Part shown: positions 50,676 through 59,374 of the stretch, piece by piece
Layout: each line of letters opens with the position of its first letter
Numbering within the stretch: position 1 is the stretch's first letter
Assembly: GCA_043777595.1 (NCBI GenBank)
Contig: JAYWHT010000029.1
Coordinates: 1-62,105, forward strand
From: JAYVJH01 sp043777595
Lineage (GTDB): Bacteria; Bacteroidota; Bacteroidia; Cytophagales; Spirosomataceae
DNA: 62,105 bases
Direction of reading: 5' to 3'
Translations under genes and position numbers: made by a program
Notes under the pieces: generated by a model
What the model was told of the DNA's origin: nothing
The model's database searches: none
The model's input: the letters and a program-made list of their open reading frames with translations, nothing else

Positions 50676-51185
50676 TCAAAAACTTTTACCAACACTAATA
50701 CCAAACCATACAGCCCCAGCCACCCATTGCTCATTTTCAGAAACGTGAATACTTAATGGGTACACATTGGCTCGAAAAAGAACACCTCCCTCTGCTTGTT
50801 GATACCGATAGCCGATGTTTGGCCCGATATTTACCTCCAAGGGCAGATAACCTGACGGCATTTGAGTATTTAACCCTACGCCTGTTTCAAAAAAGTGATT
50901 GCGCCTGCCAAATAACTTATTTATTTCTGCCAAAACCACCACTCTTTTATCTACATTCAAGTACAAAGAAGATGCTTCAATCCCAATTCTATAAGCCAAT
51001 TTATAACGATTTTTTTGATGAAAAACTCTATCGTAATTGATTGAAGTAAAACCTAACCCAAATATTTGTGCATAAACTGCACTTTTTTTTACAATAATAA
51101 TAGTCGAATCTTTCTGCGCCACAGACCAATTAGAAACAAGGCAGAAAGCAAATAGCAAAACAAACAAACTATATTTCTTTTTCAT
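50676..51185 (-). CDS. Small outer-membrane beta-barrel-like protein
   Basis: A 169-residue exported protein. The signal peptide ends at SVAQ. The mature chain alternates polar and aromatic/hydrophobic residues in ~10-residue strands (AVYAQIFGLGFTSINYDRVF, KLAYRIGIEASSLYL, NHFFETGVGLNTQM, EVNIGPNIGYRYQ, VAGAVWFGISVGKSF), like eight-stranded PorT/OmpX-size barrels; the terminal Phe is typical. Function unknown. Convergent with the RamB-like gene and 106 bp downstream of the Crp-type gene on the same strand. Confidence 0.72.
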   Translation of the reverse strand: MKKKYSLFVLLFAFCLVSNWSVAQKDSTIIIVKKSAVYAQIFGLGFTSINYDRVFHQKNRYKLAYRIGIEASSLYLNVDKRVVVLAEINKLFGRRNHFFETGVGLNTQMPSGYLPLEVNIGPNIGYRYQQAEGGVLFRANVYPLSIHVSENEQWVAGAVWFGISVGKSF

Positions 51186-51291
51186 GATTCTGTATAGTTA
51201 AAATGTGTCGCAAAAGCATTAACTCTTGCTTGGCACAAATCTACGCTGGGTTATTGACAAGAAAAATTGATTCAAATCAAGAAATATAAAT

Positions 51292-51885
51292 TTACAATAG
51301 CTTTTTCTCCATTATCTCTCTCCGTACACGGCTGAGGGTTTCGGCACTCATGTCAAGATAAGAAGCTATATATTTGAGCGATATGCGATTGACGAGTGTT
51401 GGGTATAATTTTAAGAAAAAAAGGTATCGAAGTACTGGGTCTTTTATTCGCATCAACTTGTGTATGCGGCGTTCATAAACCATAATATACTGCTCGTACA
51501 GCCTAATAAAAGCCTTACATATATCTGGTTGCTCTTCCCATATTTCTTTCAAAACAACGTGAGGCAGCACCCTAAGCGTACAATCTTCAATTATTTCTAT
51601 GTACTCATTAGATGGTTTTTGTGTCAAAAAACTATCAATAGAACTCAAAACCCCGCCCTCTTGTGCAAACCACGAGGTAATAGAGACCATCTCGTTGTAC
51701 TTTTTTTCTTGACAATAAACCCTGGCCAAGCCTTTTTCTACAAAGTAAGCATCCGTACAAATATCACCTGCTGCCACTAATTGAGTGTGTTTGGGTACTT
51801 CAATCAGCACCGTGCTATCTATTATCAATGCACGAGAAGCAGTACTTAGGGGTGTAAAACGCTCTAATGATTCGATGGTTGTCAT
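51292..51885 (-). CDS. Crp/Fnr family transcriptional regulator
   Basis: A 197-residue regulator. A cyclic-nucleotide-binding-like jelly roll (QLVAAGDICTDAYFVEKGLARVYC, MVSITSWFAQEGGVLSSIDSFLTQKPS) is followed by a C-terminal helix-turn-helix (RISLKYIASYLDMSAETLSRVRREI). No Fe-S Cys cluster, so it is not an oxygen sensor of the Fnr kind. The domain composition is standard for Bacteroidota Crp-type regulators whose ligand is unknown. It starts 17 nt downstream of the glf stop, so it may belong to the same transcript as the sugar genes. Confidence 0.88.
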   Translation of the reverse strand: MTTIESLERFTPLSTASRALIIDSTVLIEVPKHTQLVAAGDICTDAYFVEKGLARVYCQEKKYNEMVSITSWFAQEGGVLSSIDSFLTQKPSNEYIEIIEDCTLRVLPHVVLKEIWEEQPDICKAFIRLYEQYIMVYERRIHKLMRIKDPVLRYLFFLKLYPTLVNRISLKYIASYLDMSAETLSRVRREIMEKKLL

Positions 51886-51902
51886 ATTCGATAACTATTT
51901 TA

Positions 51903-53009
51903 TCATTGTCCAAAGTGCATTTTTACTTTATGTAACGCCGACCCCACCACTTGGTGCATATCATAATAACGGTATTCGGCCAAACGACCACCAAACAACA
52001 CATTCTTAGATTCTTGTTCAGACAAATTACGATATTCTTTAAAAATACGGTCATTTTTATCGTCATTGACAGGATAATAAGGCTCTGCCCCTACCGACCA
52101 CTCTTGCGGATACTCGTGTGTGATGACGGTTTTGGACTGTGTGCCAAACTCAAAATGTTTATGCTCAATAATACGAGTAAAAGGTGTTTCGGCATCGGTA
52201 TAATTGACAACGGCATTGCCCTGAAAGTTCTGAACATCAAGTAGTTGATTGTCAAAACGAAGACTACGATATTCTAAATATCCCAATTTAAAATCAAAAT
52301 ATTCGTCAATTTTTCCAGTATAAACCGTTTGCATTGCCAATGAGTCCAGCTCTGCTCTATCTTTAAAATAATCTACTCCAAGTCGTACTTCTGAGCCAGC
52401 AAGTAGCCCTTCGGTCAGCTTGTTGTAGCCCCCCATCGGTATTCCTTGATAACGGTCATTAAAATAATTGTTGTCATAAGTAAACCGAACAGGTAATCGT
52501 TTGATAATAAAAGCGGGTAAGTCAGTGGCCTTACGTCCCCATTGTTTTTCGGTATATCCTTTTATTAGTTTCTGATAAATATCTGTGCCAACCAACGAAA
52601 TCGCTTGTTCTTCTAAGTTTCGAGGCTCAGTAATATTCAAATCTGCAATTTGTTCTTGAATTTTGGCTTGCGCCTCGGCAGGGGTTTTTACCTTCCAGAG
52701 TTGGTAAAAGGTATTCATATTAAATGGCAAATTGAAGAGTTCGCCATAATAATTGGCAACTGGCGAGTTGGTGTAGCGATTGAACTCTACAAACGAATTG
52801 ACATAATCCCAGATAGGCTTGTCGTTGGTATGAAAAATATGTGCGCCATATTGATGCACATTGATACCCTCAACGTTTTCACAATAAGTATTGCCTCCAA
52901 TATGCTTTCGGCGGTCTATTACCAAACATTTTTTGCCTCTTTGAGTAGCTTCGTGGGCAAAAACGGCCCCAAAAAGCCCCGCCCCAACTATTAAGTAATC
53001 GTATTTCAT
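51903..53009 (-). CDS. glf: UDP-galactopyranose mutase
   Basis: A 368-residue FAD enzyme. It converts UDP-galactopyranose to UDP-galactofuranose for surface glycans. The FAD-binding start YDYLIVGAGLFGAVFAHEA is followed by RRKHIGGNTY, GAHIFHTNDK and PFNMNTFYQLW; KGYTEKQWGRKATDLP and NVLFGGRLAEYRYYDMHQV are also typical. Complete length. It follows the nucleotide-sugar dehydrogenase gene with an 87-bp gap that holds an inverted repeat. Together they point to synthesis of an acidic, galactofuranose-containing polysaccharide (inference). Confidence 0.96.
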   Translation of the reverse strand: MKYDYLIVGAGLFGAVFAHEATQRGKKCLVIDRRKHIGGNTYCENVEGINVHQYGAHIFHTNDKPIWDYVNSFVEFNRYTNSPVANYYGELFNLPFNMNTFYQLWKVKTPAEAQAKIQEQIADLNITEPRNLEEQAISLVGTDIYQKLIKGYTEKQWGRKATDLPAFIIKRLPVRFTYDNNYFNDRYQGIPMGGYNKLTEGLLAGSEVRLGVDYFKDRAELDSLAMQTVYTGKIDEYFDFKLGYLEYRSLRFDNQLLDVQNFQGNAVVNYTDAETPFTRIIEHKHFEFGTQSKTVITHEYPQEWSVGAEPYYPVNDDKNDRIFKEYRNLSEQESKNVLFGGRLAEYRYYDMHQVVGSALHKVKMHFGQ

Positions 53010-53022
53010 GGATAATTAGAAA

Positions 53023-53079
53023 ATTATTGAATAATAGAATGATTGAGTTATTGGCTAATTTATTCTATCATTCAATAAT
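53023..53079. repeat. Inverted repeat in the gap between sugar genes
   Basis: The arms attattgaataatagaat (53023-53040) and attctatcattcaataat (53062-53079) are inverted copies with one mismatch, made from the same AATGATTGAAT-like words found at 20158 and 57528. A run of T residues follows at 53089-53096 on the plus strand, so it could end plus-strand transcripts, but no plus-strand gene precedes it. Confidence 0.55.
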
Positions 53080-53096
53080 TCTATCATTCTGTTTTT

Positions 53097-54386
53097 TTAG
53101 AGTCTCCAATAAGTAAGGCTATTGTCATTGTTTTCGTACATACTTTTCAAGTCCATCAATATAGGGTCTTTTCCCATCATGGCCTTAAAGTCGTTCATTG
53201 TCAATGCTTTATAATCGTCATGACCAACAGCCACAACAACGGCATCATAGTCGGCATCGGCAGTTTGTCTAATCGACAGCCCGTATTCGTGCATCACCTC
53301 ATCGTGCGAAGCAAAGGCATCAACAATATGAACATCAACCGAAAACTGCATCAACTCTTTAATCAAATCAGCTACTTTGGAGTTTCTGATGTCCGACACA
53401 TTTTCTTTGAAAGTTATACCCATCACCAGCACTTTGGTACTCTGGGGGCTTTTACCTTTCTGAATCAATATCTGAACCAAACGCTTGGCAATAAAGGCCG
53501 GCATACTGTCGTTAATGCGGCGGCCTGAGTTAATGACCTGTGGGTCGATGCCTAACTGATGCGATTTATGAATGAGGTAGTACGGGTCCACACCGATACA
53601 ATGCCCACCCACGAGACCTGGGTAAAATTTCAAAAAATTCCACTTAGTACCTGCCGCCTTAATAACTTCGAGGGTATCTATTCCCATTTTATCAAAAATT
53701 ATAGCCAGTTCGTTCATCAGCGAAATATTTAAGTCTCGCTGTGTGTTTTCAATTACTTTGGCAGCTTCGGCTACTTTGATGCTCGATGCTTTATAAATGC
53801 CCGCCGTTATGATTTGTCCATATACTTGCGCTATTTCTTCGGTGGCCTCGGTATCGCTACCCGACACTATTTTCAAAATTTTATCTATCGTTCTTGCTTT
53901 ATCGCCTGGGTTGATGCGCTCTGGTGAGTAGCCCAACTTAAAATCAGTCCCTAATTTCAGGCCCGATAGTTTTTCTAAAATCGGCAGGCAGTCTTCTTCG
54001 GTACAGCCAGGATAAACTGTTGATTCATAAATAACATAGTCGCCTGCTTTGAGTACCTTACCGATTGTATTCGATGCCCCAATAAGTGCTTTGAGATCTG
54101 GCACTTTATAATCATCGACAGGTGTAGGTACAGCTACCACAAAAAAATGTGCTTGCCGCAAATCTTGTACCTGACAGGTAAAAGTTATGTCTTTACCCTC
54201 AAAAGCCGATGATTCTAACTCACGAGAAGGGTCTTGACCTTGCTGCATGAGTGCCACCCTGTCGTTGTTAATGTCAAAACCTATGACTTTGAAATATTTG
54301 GCAAACTCTAAGGCTATTGGCAAACCGACATAGCCTAAGCCTATTATGGCTATTTGTTTTTCTTTATTTAATAATTCTTGATACAC
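53097..54386 (-). CDS. Nucleotide-sugar dehydrogenase, TviB/WbpO-type
   Basis: A 429-residue UDP-sugar 6-dehydrogenase. The Rossmann motif IAIIGLGYVGLPIALEFAKYF is at the N terminus; AVPTPVDDYKVPDL, ESTVYPGCTEEDCLPILE, KLGYSPERINPGDKART, and GGHCIGVDPYYL with the catalytic Cys are all present. The GHCIGVDPYYL form matches enzymes that oxidise UDP-GlcNAc or UDP-GalNAc to the uronic acid (TviB, WbpO, WecC). A specific choice cannot be made. First gene of a unit with glf and a Crp-type regulator. Confidence 0.93.
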   Translation of the reverse strand: MYQELLNKEKQIAIIGLGYVGLPIALEFAKYFKVIGFDINNDRVALMQQGQDPSRELESSAFEGKDITFTCQVQDLRQAHFFVVAVPTPVDDYKVPDLKALIGASNTIGKVLKAGDYVIYESTVYPGCTEEDCLPILEKLSGLKLGTDFKLGYSPERINPGDKARTIDKILKIVSGSDTEATEEIAQVYGQIITAGIYKASSIKVAEAAKVIENTQRDLNISLMNELAIIFDKMGIDTLEVIKAAGTKWNFLKFYPGLVGGHCIGVDPYYLIHKSHQLGIDPQVINSGRRINDSMPAFIAKRLVQILIQKGKSPQSTKVLVMGITFKENVSDIRNSKVADLIKELMQFSVDVHIVDAFASHDEVMHEYGLSIRQTADADYDAVVVAVGHDDYKALTMNDFKAMMGKDPILMDLKSMYENNDNSLTYWRL

Positions 54387-54592
54387 GGGGGTAAGTTAAT
54401 GAGTGAATTTTGATTGATCGAATTATTGAATAAATATTAGATAGTTAGATATTTTTATACCTCAATAACTCTGCTTAATTATTTACGGTTCAACTATAAC
54501 TCATACGGAAATTGTCTGACTATTTGTCCCTTACAAATCAACGTAGAATCTTATTTATTTGATAATTTGATGATACTGAGTACAAATTTAAC

Positions 54593-54627
54593 AAAAAGAC
54601 CCCGATTTACATCGAGGTCTTTTTGTT
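54593..54627 (-). terminator. Intrinsic terminator of the OmpA-family gene
   Basis: The stem aaaagaccccgat / atcgaggtctttt (one mismatch) with a 4-nt loop has A runs on the left and T runs on the right, so it can work in both directions. It is placed 22 nt past the stop of the minus-strand ompA-like gene. Confidence 0.85.
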
Positions 54628-54648
54628 ACTATTATTATTTGTTTAGCA

Positions 54649-56163
54649 CTAAGGCAATAGTTTCAATTCCACACGACGGTTACGCTTCAAGCCTTCGACT
54701 GTACCATTGTCAGCAACTGGCTTGAACGACCCGAAAGCATCTACAATAATACGATTGGCATCTTTCAAGCCTGCTTGTGCCAAATACTGCTTGACGGCAT
54801 TGACACGACGTTCTGACAGAGCTACGTTGTAGCGGTCGGACGAGCGGCGGTCTGTATGACCTGCCAACTGCATGCGGCATGAAGTCTTGTTCATTAGTTC
54901 TACCACTTTGGTCAATACATCGTAGTATTCTGGCTTGATGATTGCTTTGTCGGTGTCAAACAATACATTGGTAAAAATCTCGGCACATGGCGAACCTGTT
55001 GTGGCGGTAGCACAATATTTGTCGAAATCAATCTTTTGACCAGCACCTGTTACAACGCTTCCTGCTGGTGTGTTTGGCTCTTTGTCAAAGAAGTCAGAAA
55101 CTCCGTCATTGTCTGTGTCTGTCAATAAACGTGGGTCAATTTCTTTTGGCTTGTTTGCTTTGGCAACTGAGTCAATTTCGGCAAGTGTCAATATTTTCGG
55201 TGGTTTTACCAACAACTTAGGGTCGGTATAGCGCAAGTGATATACGCCTGCATCAGGATTGTAAACATATTTACCATTACGCTTCTCGACACGCATTTTG
55301 TTTTGACCTAACTTGTAGGTGAGTGAAACGGCAGCGAAGCCGTACTTGTCCAATGCCGAATTTCCTTTTGGCGCACCAGATGCGTTACCTGGCGAAAACG
55401 GCTGGCCAGACGCTTGCTCCCACAGACGACCACAAAGAGCGCAGTCAAACATAGAAGTGGCATCGCCACCGACTGTTGCATCTAACTTTTCGGTGTTTAC
55501 ATGGTTCAAACGAAAATCGACACCTATGTCAAAATCTTTGTTTATCTCGTAGTTCAAGTTAAAGCCCACTGGAATAACCCAGTCGTTTGAGTAGCTTGTC
55601 GCTGCTTTGCTTAGGTTGGCTACATCGTTGCGTAGTGTTGGTGAGTCGTCAGAACGGCGACGGACACGTCCTGTACCCAACTCATAAGCTGTAGACTTGT
55701 AGTACATTTGCCCTACTCCCCCGTAAATGTCCGCTTTCCAGCGTTTCATTTTATTTGGCCCAAACAACAAGCCTTTCAAGTTTACTGTTCCCGCAATGTC
55801 TGCCTGAAAGTAGTTGCCACGAAAGTACGAGAAGTAGAGTCTTCGTTTCATACCAGCCAATGTTCCTACACCTAAATCAAGGCGTGCGCCAAATAGATAA
55901 GTAAGTTGCTTGTTTAAAGAAACCCCAAAATGATATGTACCAGCTTCGCTTTGGCTGTCGAAGCTCTGTTTGGTAACAGGCCAGAAGTCATATACACGCA
56001 AGTCGCCATAAAATTGACTTGGGCCCACATACGCAGTAACTGACCATGTGTTCAGTTTGTAGGGTCCTTCATAAGCGGCTTTGGGGTTGTACTGAGCCTG
56101 TTGTGCGCTCAACAATGCAGAGCAAAGGGCAAATGTGATGGTAAGCAGAGATACTTTTTTCAT
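54649..56163 (-). CDS. OmpA family outer-membrane protein
   Basis: A 504-residue exported protein. The signal peptide ends near LLSAQ. Residues ~25-290 look like a beta-barrel (WSVTAYVGPSQFYGDLRVYD to FAAVSLTYKLGQNKM). A thrombospondin-3-like calcium motif follows (DTDNDGVSDFFDKEPN). The C-terminal OmpA domain (~395-504) has VLFDTDKAIIKPEYYDVL, LAGHTDRRSSDRYNVALSERR and the NRRVEL end that contacts peptidoglycan. It anchors the outer membrane to the wall. A full consensus promoter lies upstream and a terminator downstream, so it is a strong single-gene unit, as expected for an abundant envelope protein. Start at the second ATG is preferred. Confidence 0.93.
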   Translation of the reverse strand: MKKVSLLTITFALCSALLSAQQAQYNPKAAYEGPYKLNTWSVTAYVGPSQFYGDLRVYDFWPVTKQSFDSQSEAGTYHFGVSLNKQLTYLFGARLDLGVGTLAGMKRRLYFSYFRGNYFQADIAGTVNLKGLLFGPNKMKRWKADIYGGVGQMYYKSTAYELGTGRVRRRSDDSPTLRNDVANLSKAATSYSNDWVIPVGFNLNYEINKDFDIGVDFRLNHVNTEKLDATVGGDATSMFDCALCGRLWEQASGQPFSPGNASGAPKGNSALDKYGFAAVSLTYKLGQNKMRVEKRNGKYVYNPDAGVYHLRYTDPKLLVKPPKILTLAEIDSVAKANKPKEIDPRLLTDTDNDGVSDFFDKEPNTPAGSVVTGAGQKIDFDKYCATATTGSPCAEIFTNVLFDTDKAIIKPEYYDVLTKVVELMNKTSCRMQLAGHTDRRSSDRYNVALSERRVNAVKQYLAQAGLKDANRIIVDAFGSFKPVADNGTVEGLKRNRRVELKLLP

Positions 56164-56236
56164 AATCAACGGGTTAGCGTTTAACTGTTTCTATCGAAAG
56201 GGTAAATATAATCTTTTGATTTATTGACTAACTGCA

Positions 56237-56267
56237 CAAAAGTAAGGAAACGTTGGCATTTTGCCAA
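56237..56267 (-). promoter_or_regulatory. Promoter of the OmpA-family gene
   Basis: On the minus strand TTG is followed after exactly 20 nt by TACTTTTG, a full consensus match. The leader to the ATG is about 65 nt. Confidence 0.8.
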
Positions 56268-56330
56268 TAAAAATTCAAAAATAGCACAATATTTTTTTTT
56301 GTTAATGAAAGAGCTTTAAAAAACGGCTTT

Positions 56331-57464
56331 TTACAGCTTTCTCATCACTTGTTTTATTTTATCTTGCTTCCAAGTTTTGAAGCTATTATTTAGTATTTGT
56401 ACTCGGGCTTCTTTAACCAAATGCAAATAAAACGTTAAATTTTGAATACTTGCTATTTGTGCGCCTAAAATTTCATTGGATTTTATCAAATGGCGCAAGT
56501 ACGCTTTACTGTAAGTCGAATTTATATAACCTCCAAGGTTTGCGTCGATAGGGCTAAAATCAGCTTTCCATTTTTCGTTTTTAATATTTATGATGCCTTC
56601 GGTCGTAAATATTGTTCCATTTCGGGCGTTTCGAGTTGGCATCACACAGTCAAACATATCAATGCCAAGTGCTATTCCCTCCAAAATATTTGCTGGCGTG
56701 CCAACACCCATCAAATAACGGGGTTTATTGGCGGGCAATATACCACAAACCAATTCTGCCATTTCATACATATCTTCGGCTGGTTCGCCTACTGACAGTC
56801 CACCAATGGCATTTCCTTCTCGTTCAAAACTGGCAATAACCTCTGCCGATTGTTTTCTGAGGTCTTTGTATGTACTCCCTTGCACAATCGGAAAAAGCGT
56901 TTGACTGTAACCGTATTTATTTTCGGTTTCATCGAAGCGGTCGCAACAACGTTTTAGCCAGCGATGTGTCATTTCCATAGACTTACGAGCATACAAAAAG
57001 TCACAGGGGTAGGGCGTACATTCGTCAAAAGCCATTATAATATCTGCCCCAATAGTTCTTTGAATGTCCATCACACCCTCTGGCGTAAAAAAATGATTTG
57101 AACCATCAATATGTGATTTAAACTTTACTCCTTCTTCAACAATCTTGCGGCCTGTTCCTGCCAACGAATAGACCTGATAGCCACCGCTGTCGGTCAAGAT
57201 AGGTTTGTGCCAACCGTTAAATTTGTGTAGGCCACCAGCGCGCTCTATGACATCTAAACCTGGCCGCAAATATAAATGGTAGGTATTGCCCAAGATAATC
57301 TGTGCCTGCACGTCCAAGTCTAACTCTCGCTGATGAACGGCTTTGACTGTACCTGCTGTACCAACGGGCATAAAAATCGGCGTTTCGATGCTACCATGGT
57401 CGGTTTCAATCAATCCAACACGCGCTTTGGTTTCAGAATCGGTTTTGAGTAGTTTAAATTTCAT
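56331..57464 (-). CDS. tgt: tRNA-guanine (queuine) transglycosylase
   Basis: A 377-residue Tgt. It exchanges G34 for preQ1 in tRNAs with GUN anticodons. Key motifs are PIFMPVGTAGTVKAV, LGNTYHLYLRPG, LTDSGGYQVYSL (with catalytic Asp), FDECTPYP, GGLSVGEPAEDMYEM and VGTPANILEGIALGIDMFDCVMPTRNARNG. The zinc-binding region near the C terminus reads YSKAYLRHLIKSNEILG; the usual CxCxxC triad is replaced by other residues, as occurs in some Bacteroidota, so a structural zinc may be absent. Full length and otherwise typical. Confidence 0.94.
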   Translation of the reverse strand: MKFKLLKTDSETKARVGLIETDHGSIETPIFMPVGTAGTVKAVHQRELDLDVQAQIILGNTYHLYLRPGLDVIERAGGLHKFNGWHKPILTDSGGYQVYSLAGTGRKIVEEGVKFKSHIDGSNHFFTPEGVMDIQRTIGADIIMAFDECTPYPCDFLYARKSMEMTHRWLKRCCDRFDETENKYGYSQTLFPIVQGSTYKDLRKQSAEVIASFEREGNAIGGLSVGEPAEDMYEMAELVCGILPANKPRYLMGVGTPANILEGIALGIDMFDCVMPTRNARNGTIFTTEGIINIKNEKWKADFSPIDANLGGYINSTYSKAYLRHLIKSNEILGAQIASIQNLTFYLHLVKEARVQILNNSFKTWKQDKIKQVMRKL

Positions 57465-57472
57465 ATATGCTA

Positions 57473-57501
57473 CAAAAATAGAATTTATACTTTATAATCA
57501 A
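57473..57501 (-). promoter_or_regulatory. Promoter of tgt
   Basis: On the minus strand TTG is followed after 18 nt by TATTTTTG; the leader would be very short (about 3-5 nt before the ATG at 57464). Confidence 0.55.
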
Positions 57502-57527
57502 CACATATAATTAGTGAGGTGGAATTA

Positions 57528-57544
57528 TGAATGATTGAATGATT
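57528..57544. repeat. Single copy of the TGAATGATTGAATGAT word
   Basis: It matches the left arm of the inverted repeat at 20158. Intergenic between two divergent genes. Confidence 0.5.
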
Positions 57545-57656
57545 AAATAAACAACTGATTTACAGAGGCTTAGTCAAACTTTTGACAGCATTTATTTTTA
57601 CTCAATTACTTACTGTATATTTGAGACAATAAAATGTCAAATTAAATCAATATACC

Positions 57657-58823
57657 ATGCAATATCCACACTGGACTATGCACCCAGTACTACCTGTTTT
57701 CTTTATATTGTTGGCTGTCGTTGTTTTTGTGCAATGCGTCTATTTTTCATTAGTTTTTGTGCGGTTGGTTTTTTTTAAACAATATCAAAATACAATTCTT
57801 ACTCCCCCCTCGGTTTCGATAGTGGTTTGCGCTCGCAACGAACTGGCTAACTTACAAGAGTTATTGCCACTTTTGATTGGCCAAGACTATTCTGATTTTG
57901 ATATAATCATCGCCATCGACCGCTCGTCTGATGGCTCTAATGAATACATCAAAAGTTTGTCGTCGAATAATAAAAAAATAAAATACATAGAAATTGACAA
58001 GGATTTTAGGCACGTTACACCAAAAAAATACGCACTAACGGCAGCTATTCGTAGTTCTGACAAAGAAATAATATTGCTGAGCGATGCCGACTGCCGTCCG
58101 GCCAGTGGCCAATGGCTCAGGCTAATGGCCAATCGACTGAGTACCCAAAAACAGATTGTACTTGGGTTTTCGCCTTATTATGCCGAGTCTGGATTTTTGA
58201 ATAGGCTTATCAGATTTGAAACTTTTTATGTAGCTGTCCAATATTTATCTTTTTCGTTGGCCGGCAGACCTTACATGGGCGTTGGCCGCAACTTGATGTA
58301 CCGGCGAGAATTGTTTATCGAAAACAAAGGTTTTTATACGCACCTCAGCGTGATGGGCGGAGATGACGACTTGCTCATGAACGAAATAGCTACACCTCAA
58401 AACACCACCATTTGCATCGACCCCAATTCGTTTTGTTATTCAATTCCCAAACAAACTTGGGCTGATTGGTTTATTCAAAAAAAACGTCATCTGTCTGTCG
58501 GCAAACATTATAAAACCAGTAATAAACTAATGCTCGGCACCTTGTCGGCTTCGCATATATTGAGTTGGGCTTTGTTGGGTTGTTTCACTGTTGCTGGTTT
58601 GGTCAATTATTCTATTTCAAAAAATATACTTTCGCTTGGACTAATTATATTTTTTATTCCTCGGTTTTTACAATGGTTAATTCTGATTTTGGCCAACCGC
58701 AAACTCGGCGATACTGTCGGTTGGTATGCCGTGCCATTTATAGACTTGGTTTTGGTTTTGTATTATGTCTTTATGGCTGGGGTGATGTGGGTCAATAGAA
58801 AGACCAAAATAAGCTGGCAATAA
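57657..58823 (+). CDS. Membrane glycosyltransferase family 2
   Basis: A 388-residue GT2 enzyme. One N-terminal helix (residues ~9-37) is followed by the GT-A domain: SVSIVVCARNELANLQELLPLLI, FDIIIAIDRSSDGSNE, LLSDADCRP (the DxD-type metal site) and GGDDDLLMNEI, then the KKRHLSVGKHYK region resembling the Q/R-x-x-R-W of processive synthases. Three C-terminal helices (~290-385) complete it. Similar to poly-GlcNAc synthase-like transferases. It would add sugar to a lipid or growing chain at the inner face of the cytoplasmic membrane. Acceptor unknown. The stop abuts the convergent mogA stop without a spacer. Confidence 0.87.
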   Translation: MQYPHWTMHPVLPVFFILLAVVVFVQCVYFSLVFVRLVFFKQYQNTILTPPSVSIVVCARNELANLQELLPLLIGQDYSDFDIIIAIDRSSDGSNEYIKSLSSNNKKIKYIEIDKDFRHVTPKKYALTAAIRSSDKEIILLSDADCRPASGQWLRLMANRLSTQKQIVLGFSPYYAESGFLNRLIRFETFYVAVQYLSFSLAGRPYMGVGRNLMYRRELFIENKGFYTHLSVMGGDDDLLMNEIATPQNTTICIDPNSFCYSIPKQTWADWFIQKKRHLSVGKHYKTSNKLMLGTLSASHILSWALLGCFTVAGLVNYSISKNILSLGLIIFFIPRFLQWLILILANRKLGDTVGWYAVPFIDLVLVLYYVFMAGVMWVNRKTKISWQ

Positions 58824-59354
58824 TTACGATTTTGGTCTAAATACCTTCATAATCGTTTCGTTGGTTTCGATAAATGGGCCGTTCAGTAAATCTATGCAAT
58901 AAGGAATAGCTGGAAAAACAGCATCGAGACACTGACGAATGGCCGACGGCTTACCTGGCAAATTGACGATAAGCGTTTGGCCACGAATACCTGCCGTTTG
59001 TCTCGATAAAATGGCCGTTGGCACATACTGCAAACTCACTTGCCGCATCAATTCACCAAAGCCTGGCATCATTTTTTGACAAACTGCTTCTGTGGCTTCG
59101 GGAGTTACGTCTCTAAGTGCTGGGCCTGTGCCGCCACTTGTTACAATCAGAGAGCAGCCATCGACATCTGCCATTTCGATTAGTGTTGCTGAGATTATTT
59201 CTTCTTCGTCCGGAATGACTTTATAGACGGCTTGCCACGGTGAGGTCAAATATTCGTTTAGAGTAGCCACAATAGCCTTGCCAGGTATATCTTCATAAAT
59301 TCCTGCACTTGCACGGTCTGAGACATTGATTATTCCAATTTTTATTGTTTGCAT
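58824..59354 (-). CDS. mog: MogA/MoaB-like molybdopterin adenylyltransferase
   Basis: A 176-residue molybdopterin-binding protein. It matches MogA/MoaB: IGIINVSDRASAGIYED, then IVTSGGTGPALRDVTPEAT (the nucleotide-binding GGTG) and QTLIVNLPGKPSAIRQCL. MogA adenylates molybdopterin before molybdenum insertion. The ATG at 59354 fits the family; the longest frame would add eight residues and overlap the upstream gene. Downstream of lhgO on the same strand with a 20-nt gap. A MocA-like gene is at 11842. No molybdoenzyme is in the window. Confidence 0.88.
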   Translation of the reverse strand: MQTIKIGIINVSDRASAGIYEDIPGKAIVATLNEYLTSPWQAVYKVIPDEEEIISATLIEMADVDGCSLIVTSGGTGPALRDVTPEATEAVCQKMMPGFGELMRQVSLQYVPTAILSRQTAGIRGQTLIVNLPGKPSAIRQCLDAVFPAIPYCIDLLNGPFIETNETIMKVFRPKS

Positions 59355-59374
59355 TTTTAATTTGTCTTGGTATT

